Shown: positions 36,136-46,726 of the stretch, in pieces | Layout: each line of letters opens with the position of its first letter | How positions within the stretch are numbered: the first letter of the stretch is position 1 | Assembly: GCA_963726065.1 (NCBI GenBank) | Contig: CAVSAU010000010.1 | Location: 186,001 to 250,000 of the forward strand | From: Neomesorhizobium sp963726065 | Lineage (GTDB): Bacteria; Pseudomonadota; Alphaproteobacteria; Rhizobiales; Rhizobiaceae | DNA length: 64,000 nt | Direction: 5' to 3' | Notes under the pieces: model-generated | What the model was told of the DNA's origin: nothing | What the model saw: the letters and a program-made list of their open reading frames with translations, nothing else | The model's database searches: none | Translations under genes and position numbers: made by a program

Positions 36136-36213
36136 ATGAAACTATTTTCAAGCCTGTTTCAAAAGGCTTGACATTCTCCTCTCTCCGAAATTTAGTTATG
36201 AAAATTGTTTTCA
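36136..36213 (+). promoter_or_regulatory. Promoter with TGAAA/TTTCA palindromes upstream of the CUT1 operon
   Basis: TTGACA at 36168-36173 is followed after 17 bases by a weak TTTAGT -10 candidate. TGAAAA-TTG-TTTTCA at 36199-36213 is a perfect palindrome overlapping the presumed start region, and ATGAAACTATTTTCA at 36136-36150 is a related imperfect copy upstream. CAAGCC/GGCTTG (36149-36154 and 36165-36170) form another inverted pair. Paired operators around a -35/-10 set fit repression or activation, most simply by the RpiR regulator encoded at 41689. Confidence 0.5.
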
Positions 36214-36241
36214 AAATCTCCATGGAGAGGAGGGGCGCCGC

Positions 36242-37407
36242 ATGAAGGTCGGTATCGTCGGCTTGGGTTTCCGCCTTGGCTATATCGTGCCGCTTTTCGT
36301 GGCCGCGCACCCGGATTTCGAAGTCGTGGGTTATGTCGATCCCGGCGCCCGCCGGCCTGCCGCGCCTGCAGAATGCCAAGGTGTCGCCGGGCAAGCAGTA
36401 CGACACGCTCGAAGCGCTGCTCGACAACGAGGAGCTCGACCTGCTGATGGTCGGCTCGCCCAACACATGCATCTCGACCACATCCGCATCGGGCTCGATC
36501 GCGGCCTGAAGATCTTCACCGAAAAGCCGGTGGTCACCACCGAAGCCGAGACGATGGAACTGGCCGGCTGATCGGCGAATATGGCGCCGACAGTGTGATG
36601 GTCGGGCTCGTGCTGCGTTATGCGCCGCTCTATGTCGACCTGCGCAAGGCGCAGCAGGACGGCCTGCTCGGCGACGTCGCCTCGATCGAGGCTTCCGAGC
36701 ACATTCCGCCCTATCACGGCGCCTTCTTCATGCGCGACTGGCGCCGCTACGAGCAGCTATTCCGGCGGCTTCCTGCTGGAGAAATGCTGCCACGATCTCG
36801 ATCTCTACAACGGCGTGATGGGCTGCCGTCCGTCGCGCGTGGCGAGCTTTGGCGGCCGCCGCGTCATTCACGCCCGAGCAACGCGCCGCAAGGCCATGGC
36901 GCCAACGACCTCGAGGTCTACCACCGCAAGCCGAGCGGCTGGCTGGGCTCCGACAAGGTGTTCGACAGCGATGGCGACATCATCGATTTCCAGACGGCGA
37001 TCGTCGAATACGCCAATGGCGCGTCGCTGACCTTCCACACCAATCTCAACGTTCCCGACGATTTCCGGCGCTTCGCGGTCATCGGCGCCAAGGGCATGGC
37101 GGAGGGCGATTTCGTCCGCAACTACTTCAGGTCACCGATGCCCGCACCTCGCGACAAGCTGATCGACAAGACCTACGTGCATTCCGAAGCTGTCCGACCA
37201 TTACGGCGCCGACGAGCAGATGGCGGCCGATGTGCTGGCCCATCTGCTCGACGGTAGCGCCGCTGCCGGTTTCGGTGGTCGATGCGCTGGAGGCCGGGCT
37301 CTTGGCGATCAAGATCGACGAGGCGCGCCGGACGCGATCGGTGATCGACATGTCGCCGAGATCTGGCAGCATTTCGATGCCGCCCTTGCCGGCAGAGCAG
37401 CGGCTGA
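36242..37407 (+). pseudogene. Gfo/Idh/MocA family oxidoreductase, multiple frameshifts
   Basis: A strong GGAGAGGAGGGG site precedes ATG 36242. Read across frames, the product begins with the NAD fold MKVGIVGLGFRLGYIVPLFV, continues LLMVGSPN, then HLDHIRIGLDRGLKIFTEKP, the conserved E-K-P block of the family, and later EKCCHDLDLYNGVMGCRPSR. At least six single-base changes break it (for example AACACATGCAT where AACCACATGCAT fits, and GGCTGATCGG where GGCCTGATCGG fits). The end is approximate. It should oxidise a sugar or amino sugar with NAD(P) and heads the CUT1 importer operon. Confidence 0.65.
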
Positions 37408-37418
37408 GGGCCAGAGCG

Positions 37419-38309
37419 ATGTCGCGGTCGCAGAGCGCCATCGCTTTTCGCCTTTTGCCTGCTTGCTCCCGGCCCTGCTCTACATTACTGGCATCGTCGC
37501 CTATCCGCTGGTCGAGACAGTCAACCTGTCCTTCACCGACGCGGCGCTGAAGCCGACGACGAACTGGGTCGGCTGGGCCAATTACGAGAAGATCTTCAAC
37601 GCCAATTTTTCGACGATCATCGTGCGCACCTTCATCTGGACCGTTCTTCTCGGTCGCCATCAAGATGATCATCGGCATTTGCGGCGGCGGTGCTGCTCAA
37701 TGCCGCGCTGCCCGGCCGCGCGCTGTTCCGCATCCTCCTGATGCCGCCATGGATCGTGCCGATGGCCATCGGCATCTTCATGTGGGGCTGGATGTATAAC
37801 GGCCAGTTCGGCATGATCTCCGGCCTGCTGCAGAATTTCGGCATCACCGACGGCCCGGTCGCCTTCCTCGCGCTACGGCCGACAGCGCCTTCTGGGCGAC
37901 GATCGTCACCGACGTGTGGATCGGCGTGCCGCTGGTGACGATCTACATGCTGGCCGCCATGCAATCGATCCCGCGCGACCTCTACGAGGCCGCCTGGGTC
38001 GACGGCGCCGGGCGCTTCTACCGCTTCCGCCGCATCACCCTGCCGATGATCGTGCCGGCGCTGATCACCATGTCGATGCTGTCGCTGATCGCCACCTTCA
38101 ACTCGTTCGACATCATCTGGATCCTGACCCGCGGCGGGCCGAGCGGCGAGACGACGACGATGATCATCGACACCTACAAGACGGCGATCGGTTCCTACAA
38201 ATATGGCGAAGGCGCCGCGCGCGCCGTGCTGATCTGCCTGTTCCTGTCGATCTTCTGCTTCTTCTATTTCCGGATCGTCAGCCGGATATCGACGGGAGAG
38301 AGCAGATGA
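37419..38309 (+). pseudogene. CUT1 sugar ABC transporter permease (MalF/UgpA type), frameshifted
   Basis: The start is probably ATG 37419. Membrane segments are clear (ACLLPALLYITGIVAYPLVE, IVPMAIGIFMWGWMYN). The cytoplasmic EAA loop reads EAAWVDGAGRFYRFRRITLP. Frame changes occur near 37435, 37650 and 37880; between them the protein is uninterrupted. The end at 38309 overlaps the start of the next permease gene by the ATGA arrangement. It pairs with the second permease to form the channel. Confidence 0.7.
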
Positions 38310-39177
38310 AGATCGCGCCAAGCCGATGATCGACCGCTACACCTGGTACGAAACGGTCGGCCTCTATGCCGGCATCGCCGTGCTGCTGTTCTTCGTGCTG
38401 GCGCCCTTCATCGAAGGCTTCCTGGTCTCGCTGAAGCCGCTCTCGCTGCTGTTTTCCTCGCCCTACAGTTTCTGGCCGGAGAACGGCTCCTTCGACTGCC
38501 TACTTCACCATCTGGGAACGCGTGCCGCATGCTGGGCCGCTACATCTTCAACAGTCTCTGTTCATCGCCTGCCGTCATCACCGTCGTCGTCATGCTGCCT
38601 GGTGGTGCCGGCAGCCTATGCGTTCGCCCGCTTCGAGTTTCCCGGGCGCGGCGCCGCTGCTCGGCGCCTTCCTGGCGGTCAACATGTTCTCCGGCGCGGT
38701 GCTGCTCATCCCGCTGTTCCGCCTGATGCGCTCGATCGGCGTGCTCAACACCTATTTCGCCATGATCGTGCCCGGGCGTCGCGTTCCTGATCCCGACCGC
38801 GATCTGGCTGCTCCGGGCCTACCTCATGCGCATTCCGCGCGAGCTGGACGAGGCGGCCTGGGTCGACGGCGCCAGCCGGCTCTACACGCTGCGCCGCGTC
38901 ATCCTGCCGCTCGCCATGCCCGGCATCATGGTGGCCGCGATCGCCACCTTCATCGGCGCCTATGCCCAGCAGTTCATCTTTGCGCTGACCTTCAATTCGA
39001 AGACCGAATACATGCCGCTGACGACCGGGCCTGTTCGCCTTCTTCGGCCGCCAGGAAGTGATCTGGAACGAACTGATGGCGGCGAGCTTCGTCGGCATCA
39101 CGCCGGCGCTGATCGTCATCGTGTTCCTGCAGCGCTATCTCGTCGCCGGCCTCACCGCCGGCGCCGTCAAACAATAG
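38306..39177 (+). pseudogene. CUT1 sugar ABC transporter permease (MalG/UgpE type), frameshifted
   Basis: ATG 38306 overlaps the previous stop. After an early shift the product reads MIDRYTWYETVGLYAGIAVL, a first membrane segment, then RLMRSIGVLNTYFAMIVPG, the EAA loop RIPRELDEAAWVDGASRLYT and the end FLQRYLVAGLTAGAVKQ, the usual MalG-type C-terminus. Shifts are needed near 38325, 38500, 38575, 38645, 38780 and 39030. It is in the same operon as the MalF-type permease and the binding protein. Confidence 0.7.
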
Positions 39178-39229
39178 CAACCGGCCCGATCAAAACGGGC
39201 ACTAAAATGGGAGTAAGTGCAGTGAGACT

Positions 39230-40448
39230 ATGACGACCGAGACTTCTGGCGGGCGTGGCCTTTGCGCTCGCGGCGCTGCCCAGCATGGCGTCGGCCGAGG
39301 ACAAGACGATCACCTTCATGTCGTGCGGCGACAAGATGCAGCCGGCCCATGCGCGATTTCATCAAGCAGTGGGAAGCCGCCAATCCCGGCTTCAAGATCG
39401 CGCCCGAAGTCGTCGGCTGGGACCAGTGCCAGGACAAGGTGACGACGCTCGCCGCCGCCGGCACTCCGGTCGGCATCGCCTATGTCGGCTCGCGCACGCT
39501 GAAGCAGTTCGCCCAGAACGACCTGATCGTGCCGATCCCGTTCACCGAGGAGGAGAAGAAATCCTACTTCCCCTTCGTCGTCGACACGGTGACCATCGGA
39601 CGGCACAGCAGTGGGGCGTCCCGGTCGCCTTCTCGACCAAGTCGCTCTACTGGAACAAGGACCTGTTCGCCGCCGCCGGCCTCGATCCCGGAAAAGGCCG
39701 CCGACGACCTGGGCCGAAGAAATCGCCGCCGCCAAGGCGATCAAGGAAAAGACCGGCACCGCCGGCTTCGGCGTCGTCGCCAAGACCTTCGACAACACCA
39801 TGCACCAGTTCCTGCACTGGGTTTACACCAATGACGGCACGGTGATCGACGCTGCCGGCAACATCACGCTGGACAGCCCGCAGAACCTCGAGGCGCTCAC
39901 GGCGCTGAAGGACATCACCGCCGTATGCCGAGGAAGGCCCGACCTCCTACGAGCAGAACGAAGTGCGCGCCATCTTCCTCGACGGCAAGCTCGGCATGAT
40001 CCAGGCCTCGGTCGGCGCCAAGAACCTGCTGAAGGACGCCAAGTTCAAATGGGGCGTCGCGCCGCTGCCGCTCGGCCCGCACGCCAAGGGTCCGGGCACG
40101 CTGCTGATCACCGACTCGCTCGCGGTGTTCAAGGGCACCGGCGTCGAGGACAAGGCGATCGACTTCGCCAAGTTCCTGACCTCGCCGGAGAACCAGCCGG
40201 TCTATGAAGCGCAGGAAGGCCTGACCCCGCTGCGTCCCGGCCCGGCCGTCGACAAGCTGGTCGCCGACGATCCGAACTGGAAGCCGTTCATCGACGGCAT
40301 CTCCTTCGGTGGTCCCGAGCCGCTGTTCACCGACTACAAGGGCCTGCAGAACACCATGATCGAAATGGTCCAGTCGGTCGTGACCGGCCAGGCCGAACCG
40401 GCCGATGCGCTGAAGAAGGCGGCTGCCGACCTCGAGCAGTACAAGTAG
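39230..40448 (+). pseudogene. CUT1 sugar ABC transporter substrate-binding protein, frameshifted
   Basis: The start is unclear. ATG 39230 needs a shift right away; GTG 39222, which has GGGAG 8 bases before it, meets a TGA at 39231. The signal peptide reads LLAGVAFALAALPSMASAED. The mature protein has the extracellular solute-binding family 1 pattern: FIKQWEAANPGFKIAPEVVG, TPVGIAYVGSRTLKQFAQND, FLDGKLGMIQASVGAKNLLK and TSPENQPVYEAQEGLTPLRP. Shifts lie near 39355, 39605, 39700 and 39925, and the last third is intact. A GC-rich hairpin follows. By context it binds an amino sugar or a glycan fragment. Confidence 0.72.
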
Positions 40449-40462
40449 ATCCTCGGACCATG

Positions 40463-40489
40463 CCGCCGCCGCGCATCGCGCGGCGGCGG
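40463..40489 (+). promoter_or_regulatory. Perfect 12-bp GC hairpin between binding-protein and ATPase genes
   Basis: CCGCCGCCGCGC (40463-40474) and GCGCGGCGGCGG (40478-40489) are exact inverted copies with a 3-base loop. No T-tract follows. It has the same position, after the binding-protein gene, as the hairpins at 7023 and 54189, and would favour a high level of binding protein. Confidence 0.6.
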
Positions 40490-40556
40490 AGTGTCCCTCA
40501 TCAGCCTTCAGCCTGTCCGCACCGTTCGGCAAGCCGACAGAGGAAACGACAATTCA

Positions 40557-41690
40557 TGAGTCAGCTTGTTCTTTCAGACCTGCGCAAGTCGTTCGGCGAC
40601 CTCGAGATCATCAAGGGCGTCAACCTCGAGGTGTCGGAAGGCGAGTTCGTGGTGTTTGTCGGCCCGTCGGGCTGCGGAAAGTCGACCCTGCTGCGCATGA
40701 TCGCCGGGCTGGAGGATGTCACCGCAGGCGAGATCGTCATCGGCGGCAAGCAGGTCAAGGACCTGCCGCCGGTGAAGCGCGGCATCGCCATGGTCTTCCA
40801 GTCCTACGCGCTCTATCCGCATATGTCGGTGTTCGAGAACATCGCCTTTCCGCTGCGCGTCGAAGGCCTGCCCGAAGACAAGGTCAAGGAGCGCGTCGGC
40901 ACGGCCGCGCAAGGTGCTGCAGCTCGAACAGCCGCCTGCAACAGCGGCCCGGCACGCTGTCCGGCGGCCAGCGCCAGCGCGTCGCCATCGGCCGCGCCAT
41001 CGTGCGCCAGCCGAAGATTTTCCTGTTCGACGAGCCGCTCTCCAATCTCGACGCGGCGCTGCGCTCCGAGATGCGCGTCGAACTGATGGGCCTGCACAAG
41101 AAGCTCGGCTCGACCATGGTCTACGTCACCCACGACCAGGTCGAGGCGATGACCATGGCCGACAAGATCGTCGTGCTCAACGCCGGCACGCATCGAGCAG
41201 ATCGGCAGCCCGCTCGAGCTCTATCATCAGCCCGACAACATTTTCGTCGCCGGCTTCATCGGCAGCCCGAAGATGAATTTCCTGTCGGGAACGGTGACGG
41301 CGTCGCGACCGACGGCAACGTCGCCGTCGATCTCGGCAAGGCTCGGCACCATCAAGACTGCCGCGCGGCGGCCATCGCCGACCTGGTCGGCAAGACGGTG
41401 ACGGTGGGCATTCGCCCCGAGCATCTGGCTCTGGGCGAGGGCAAGTTCAGCTTCGACGGTCACGCCCGGGCATCGTCGAGCGGCTCGGCATCCATACGCT
41501 CGCCTATTGCACGCTGGCAGCCGGCGAGAACTTCGTCGGCGCTGTTCGAGGGCGATCCTGAAATCGATCGAGGGCAGTCAGCTTCACGGTCGGGTATCGA
41601 CCCGGCGAAATGCCAGCTCTTCGACAGCGACGGCTCGCCGTGTCGCAAGCGAATGCTAGAGCGGCGGTCGCATGCTGCAGAGACGTTCAT
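40557..41690 (+). pseudogene. CUT1 ABC transporter ATP-binding protein (UgpC/MsmK type), frameshifted
   Basis: ATG 40557 opens MSQLVLSDLRKSFGDLEI. Walker A VGPSGCGKSTLLRMIAGL, Q-loop MVFQSYALYPHMSV, signature TLSGGQRQRVAIGRAIVRQP, Walker B IFLFDEPLSNLDAALR and switch VYVTHDQVEAMTMADKIVVL are all present. The C-terminal regulatory OB part reads VTVGIRPEHLALGEGKFSFD and GIDPAKCQLFDSDG. Shifts occur near 40900, 40950, 41190, 41285, 41345 and 41465-41650. The stop cannot be fixed, and the end overlaps the RpiR start. This ATPase type commonly serves several CUT1 importers. Confidence 0.7.
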
Positions 41691-42561
41691 GCTTGACCTC
41701 GTTGGCCTGCTGCGGCTGGAGAAAGAGACGTTCAGCCGTTCCGAACGGCGGCTGATCGACGTCGTGCTTGCCGATGTCGATGTGGCGCTGAATTCGTCCA
41801 TCGTCGAGCTTGCCGCGCTGGCCGATGTGTCGCCGCCCACCGTCACACGGTTCTGCCGCCGCCTCGGCTGCGAGAGCTTCGCCGCTTTCAAGGTGCGGCT
41901 GGCGCAGAGCCGCTTTCTCGGCCAGCGCTACTTCGCAGCCGCCGGGTCGGACCGGAAACGGTGCCCGACATCGCCCGCAGCATCGTCAACGGCGTGCAGT
42001 CGACGCTCTACAAATTCTTCGAGCAGCATCGATGTCGACGCCGTCGAGCGTGCTGCGGCCAGGATCGTCAAGGCGAGCTACGTGCTGACCTTCGGCTCCG
42101 GCGGCGCCTCCTCGATGATCGCGCTCGAGCTCGAGAACCGGCTGTTCCGGCTCGGCCTCAAGGTCGCCGCGTCGGTCGATCACCAGGGCGCAGTTGATGC
42201 GCGCGGCGGGTGCGCCGAAGGGCACGGTGATCGTCGCCTCGTCGATGAGCGGCAACAATGCGCCGCTTGCCAAGGCGCTGGCGATTGCCGGCTGCTACGG
42301 CATCACCCGCATCGTCATGACGCGGCCGGAGACGCTGGTGGCCGCCGAGGCCGATATCCTGCTGGCGATCGACTTTCCGGAAGCCCGGACATTCTGCAGG
42401 CCCACCGCCGTCGCGTTACGCCTTCCTGGCGATGACCGATGTGCTCGCCCAGACCGTCGCGACGCGCATGCAGGCGCCGGCGATCGCCAGCCATGCGCCG
42501 CATCAAGCACCAGCTCGTCATCAACCGCGATGGCGACGACACCCAGGCCCTTGGAGACTGA
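41689..42561 (+). pseudogene. RpiR (MurR/RpiR) family transcriptional regulator, frameshifted
   Basis: From ATG 41689 the N-terminal helix-turn-helix domain is intact (RSERRLIDVVLADVDVALNS, LADVSPPTVTRFCRRLGCES). The SIS sugar-phosphate-binding domain follows in pieces: SYVLTFGSGGASSMIALELE, GTVIVASSMSGNNAPLAKAL, ITRIVMTRPETLVAAEADIL. Shifts are needed near 41955, 42030, 42190, 42400 and 42500. RpiR proteins sense a phosphosugar. Position between the importer and the hexosaminidase gene suggests it controls this operon through the palindromes at 36136-36213, with an amino-sugar phosphate as effector (inference). Confidence 0.72.
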
Positions 42562-42603
42562 CCCGTCTCAAATCACAAGCAGCCCGACAAGAGGAGGCCC
42601 ATT

Positions 42604-44637
42604 TTGACCCAATCCACCCGCGTGCCGTTCACCCTGCAGACCAATTGGATTCCTGCATCGGATGGCCAGGCGCTTGCCTACACGCTGACGCTGACCAACC
42701 ATTCCGGCAAGCCGATTGAGAATTTTCGGCTGTTCGTCTCGGGTCCGGCCCGTATCGACCCCGCCGCAACCATCGAGGGCGGCAAGCTGGTGATGCGGCT
42801 CTCCAATCATTCCGGTTTCGCGCCTGACGCCGGCTTCGTCCTGGCGCCCGGCGCGTCGTGGACGCTCACGGCGCGCGGCCTCTCCTATCCGCTGCGCCAC
42901 TGGAGCGACGGCGCCAACACCGCCTATGTCGAGTTGGCCGACGGCTCCGTTGCGCCAGTCTCCATCTCGCCGACACAAGCCAAGGGCGACAACGCCCCGT
43001 TGAAGAAGGGCGCCGCAGTCTTTCCGGTGCCGGCCAACGCGCCGGTGCCGGTTTCCATCGTGCCCTGGCCGAAGAAGGTGGCGGTTGGTGCGGGCAGCCG
43101 GTGCCGGCGGGGCTGGACCTTCGACCCGAAGGCGGCCCGGCCGAAAAGGCGGCGGCGGCATTCGCCGATCTGGTTGGGCATCTGTTTCCGGCCGAGGGCA
43201 TCGTGCGCCCGTCGGCCGAGGATGGCTTTCCTGTTGCCTTCGAAGTGTCCCCCATGCTTGCCCATGAGGGCTATGCTCTCGCCTTCGCGCGTGACAGCGT
43301 CACGGTTCGGGCGGCGCGCGACACCGGTTTCCTCTACGGCCTGATCACGCTCGGCCAGATCCTGCGCGGCGCCAAGACAACACAAGGGCACTTTGTCTTC
43401 CCGGCTTCCGGCACGATCAGGACGAGCCGAGCTCAGGCTGGCGCGGCACCCATCTCGACGTCGCCCGTCAGTTCTACTCGAGCGCCGAGGTCAGCCAGCT
43501 TCTGCGCATCCTCGCCTGGAACAAGCTCAACCGCTTCCACTGGCATCTGTCCGACGACGAGGCCTGGCGCGTCGAGATCGACGCCTATCCCGGAACTGAC
43601 GCGAATCGGCGCCTGGCGCGGCCACGGCCTGCCGCTGCCGCCGCTGCTCGGCTCCGGTCCGCAACAGTCGGGCGGCTATTACACGCAAGGCGGCGATCCG
43701 CGAGATCGTCGCGCTTGGCCGAAAGCCTCGGCATCGAGACTCGTTCCGGAGATCGACATCCCCGGCCATTGCTACGCGGTGCTGCAGGCGCTGCCGCGAA
43801 CTGCGCGACCCGGGCGAGACCGGCGAGTATTCCTCGGTCCAGGGCTTTCCCAACAACTGCCTCAACCCGGCCCATGAGACGATCTACACGTTTCTCGAGA
43901 CGGTCTTCGACGAGCTTGTCGAGCTGTTCCCGTTCAAGATCATCCATGTCGGCGCCGACGAGGTGCCGCTCGGCGCGTGGTCGGGCTCGCCGCTGGCGCT
44001 CGCCATGCTGGAAAAGCTTGCGGACAAGACGACTGCCGATGCGCACGCCAAGCGCAACAACAGGTCACCAACCTGCATGGCGCCGACGAGATCGAAGGCT
44101 CCGGCACGGCGATGCTGCAGGCCGAGTTCCTGCGGCGCGTCCAGGCCTTCCTTGCGTCCAAGGGCTGCATCACCGGCGGCTGGGAGGAGGCGGCGCATGG
44201 CAACGTCATCGACAAGTCGAAGATCCTATCTGGTCGGCTGGCGCAACGTCGAGGTCAGCGCGGCGCTGGCGGGCGACGGCTACGACATCGTCGTCTCGCC
44301 CGGCCAGCGCTACTATCTCGACATGGCCAACGGCGTGGCCTGGTCCGAGCCCGGCGCCGGCTGGGCCGGCTGGTCGCGGCCCGCGAAGAGACCTACGATT
44401 TCGATCCGGTCGAAGGCTGGACCGACGAGCAGAAAAAACACTTCATCGGCGTGCAGGCCTGCATCTGGTCCGAGCCGATGACCGACCGCGCCGTCTTCGA
44501 CCGGCTGGTCTTTCCGCGCCTGTCGGCCATCGCCGAGACCGGCTGGACAAAGCCGGACGCGCAAGTCCTGGGAGCGGTTCAGGGCGCTCGTCGGGCTGAT
44601 GCCGATCCTCTACGGCAACTGGGCGACCGAGGGATGA
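42604..44637 (+). pseudogene. Beta-N-acetylhexosaminidase, glycoside hydrolase family 20, frameshifted
   Basis: TTG 42604 has AGGAGG upstream. An N-terminal beta domain (residues 1-150, FTLQTNWIPASDGQALAY) precedes the GH20b and catalytic parts. Catalytic-domain blocks, read across frames, are RGTHLDVARQFYSS, NKLNRFHWHLSDDEAWRVEI, RLVPEIDIPGHCYAVLQALP, IIHVGADEVPLGAW (the Asp-Glu pair) and PRLSAIAETGWTKPDAQ. Shifts lie near 43095, 43420, 43590, 43690, 43800, 44065, 44230, 44390 and 44560. No signal peptide is visible, so it acts on imported glycans. The stop overlaps the glycosylasparaginase ATG. It should release GlcNAc or GalNAc from chitobiose-like or N-glycan core fragments. Confidence 0.75.
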
Positions 44638-45551
44638 TCCTGCTGGCGAATTCCGAGGCGTGGCCGGGCTTTGCGGCCACGGTTTCGATGCTGGAGGAGG
44701 GCGCAGGCGGTCTTGACGCGATGGTCGCCGGCATTTCCAAGGTCGAGCGCGAGGTGGGCGTGCGCAGCGTCGGCCTTGGCGGCTGGCCGAACATGCTGGG
44801 CGAAATGGAATTCGATGCCGGCGTCATGGATGGCACCACGCGCGACGTCGGCTCCGTCGGTGCGCTGCGCGACATCCTGCCGGCCGCCGCATTGGCGCAG
44901 GCGGTGATGCAGCGGCTGCCGCATGTGATGCTGACAGGCGACGGCGCCCGGCGTTTCGCGCAGGAGATCGGTTTTCCGCTAGAAAACACCCTGTTCGACG
45001 ATTCCAAGCGCGCCTGGTGGGCGCGCCTGGAAAAAGAGCTGACACAAGAGCAGCTTGCCGCCTTTCCCTATATTCCGCTGGCGCCGCTCAGCCGCACCAT
45101 CACCGACCCGGAGCGTGTGCGCGACACCACCGTCTTTTTGTGTCGCGATGGTTGCGCCGGCATCCACGCCGCCACCTCGACCTCCGGCTGGGCGTGGAAG
45201 TATCCGGGCCGGCTGGGCGACAGCCCCATACCCGGCGCGGGTTTCTACGCCGACAGCCGCTACGGCGCGGCGGCCTGCACCCACACCGGCGAGATGACGA
45301 TGCGCTGCGGAACTGCGCGCACCATCGTGCTTGCCATGCGGCTCGGCCACTCGCTTTCCGACGCGGTGAAGCTCGCCGTCGAAGAGCTCTCCGAACTGTC
45401 GACCGGTTTCCTCGGCGGCGTGGTCATTCACGCCATCGACGCACAGGAAAACCACAAGGTCGTCAGTTTTCGATGCGGCGAGGGGATCGAATACTGGCTG
45501 TGGCAAACGGGCATGCCGGGACCGGAGAGACGCCTGGCCGAGACTTTTTAA
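44634..45551 (+). CDS. N4-(beta-N-acetylglucosaminyl)-L-asparaginase (glycosylasparaginase), Ntn-hydrolase
   Basis: ATG 44634 overlaps the hexosaminidase stop; the 305-residue frame is intact. Family blocks are GEMEFDAGVMDGTTRDVGSV, GALRDILPAAALAQAVM, and after the cleavage site ATSTSGWAWKYPGRLGDSPI, PGAGFYADSRYGAAA, THTGEMTMRCGT. Self-cleavage is predicted between D164 and T165 (RVRDTTVFLC), leaving Thr165 as the nucleophile of the beta chain. The enzyme splits GlcNAc-Asn, the last link of N-glycoproteins, into aspartate and aminoglucose. No signal peptide is present, so it works on imported glycoasparagine. The coupling to GH20 strongly supports an N-glycan remnant pathway. Confidence 0.88.
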   Translation: MILLANSEAWPGFAATVSMLEEGAGGLDAMVAGISKVEREVGVRSVGLGGWPNMLGEMEFDAGVMDGTTRDVGSVGALRDILPAAALAQAVMQRLPHVMLTGDGARRFAQEIGFPLENTLFDDSKRAWWARLEKELTQEQLAAFPYIPLAPLSRTITDPERVRDTTVFLCRDGCAGIHAATSTSGWAWKYPGRLGDSPIPGAGFYADSRYGAAACTHTGEMTMRCGTARTIVLAMRLGHSLSDAVKLAVEELSELSTGFLGGVVIHAIDAQENHKVVSFRCGEGIEYWLWQTGMPGPERRLAETF

Positions 45552-45719
45552 GAGCTGCGGGAAGGCTGCATTGGAGCCGCCGTCTCTGGAGCGGTCGCCA
45601 AGCATAATTCCGGTGTCGGAAAAGCCCATTGGAAGCGAAATTGGTAGATACCTCTTTGCCAACTAAAACCTTCGAAACAAAGCGTTTCGCCGGTTGACGG
45701 CGTTTCAATTCTCATCTTA

Positions 45720-45732
45720 AATCAATTTGATT
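45720..45732. promoter_or_regulatory. ROK-type operator candidate upstream of the Dpp-like operon
   Basis: AATCAATTTGATT is a perfect palindrome with 6-bp arms around one base, flanked by A and T. The same arms occur at 52137-52149 between the ROK regulator and SDR genes. It is about 55 bases before the truncated binding-protein gene, whose leader contains AAAGGGAG. Confidence 0.6.
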
Positions 45733-45785
45733 TACTCTTCTGGCCAGAGGCTCGCCGTCTTAAAGGGAGTGAGATCGTTCCTGCC

Positions 45786-46701
45786 CGGAGATCGACAAGA
45801 CCTATGTGGCGCTCGACGCCGAGCACAACGGCTACTGGCAGCCGCCGGCCGAGACGGTCGCGTTCCAGATGAACCTCAAGACCGACAAGCCGGGCAACAG
45901 CCGAGGCCTTCAACGACATCAACTTCCGCCGTGCCTTCAGCCTGGCCATGGATCGCACCTCGATGGTCGACATCGCCGGCTTCGGCTATCCGGTGGTCAA
46001 CCTGCATGCCAGCGGCCTGCCGCCGCGCTTCGACGCCTGGCGCAACAAGGAGGCCGAGAAGACGCAGGACGAATGGATGACCTACGACATCGACAAGGCC
46101 AACAAGGTGCTTGACGATGCCGGCTACAAGAAGGATGCCGACGGTTTCCGCACGACGCCCAACGGGCGAGCCGATCGCCTTCTCGATCATCGTGCCGAAT
46201 GGCTGGACGGACTGGATCGACGCCGTGCAGATCGCGACCGAAGGCCTGCGCAAGATCGGCATCAACGCTTCGGTCGCAACGCCGGAATACGAGCAGTGGC
46301 AGAAGCAGATCCTCGACGGCTCCTTCGACGCGGTGATGAACTCCCGTGCGGACGGCCCGACGCCGTTCCGTGGCTACTACCAGTCGCTGTCGACGGCGTT
46401 TGCCGGTCGCATCACCAGCGCGCCGTCGCGCTATTCCAATCCGCAACTCGACACGGTTTTCGACGGCTATCGCAGGGCAACGACCGACGAGGAGCGCAAG
46501 GAGCTGTTCGACAAGGTCCAGTTGATCGTCGCCGACGATTTCCCGGTCGTGCCGGTGTTCAACGGCCCGACCTGGTACCAGTATTCGACCAAGCGCTTCA
46601 CCGGCTGGGTGACGAAGGACGAGCCGGTGATGAACCCGGAGGACCATGACAACAACCGGATGCGGTTGATGCATTTGCTGCGTCTGGTGCCCGTGCAATA
46701 A
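45786..46701 (+). pseudogene. C-terminal half of a family 5 (Dpp/Opp-type) solute-binding protein
   Basis: Homology begins abruptly at about 45786 (EIDKTYVALDAEHNGYW) and runs to the stop at 46701. Typical blocks are NDINFRRAFSLAMDRTSMVD, LDDAGYKKDADGFRTTPNG, VPNGWTDWIDAVQIATEGLR, KIGINASVATPEYEQWQKQI and RRATTDEERKELFDKVQLIV. About 300 of an expected 550 residues are present. The N-terminal half with the signal peptide is missing, yet a promoter-like palindrome and a ribosome-site-like AAAGGGAG lie just upstream, as if an internal piece had been deleted. Two single-base shifts also occur near 45900 and 46170. As written the importer lacks a working binding protein. Confidence 0.7.
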
Positions 46702-46726
46702 TCGGGGATCGAGCAGGGATCGGTTG

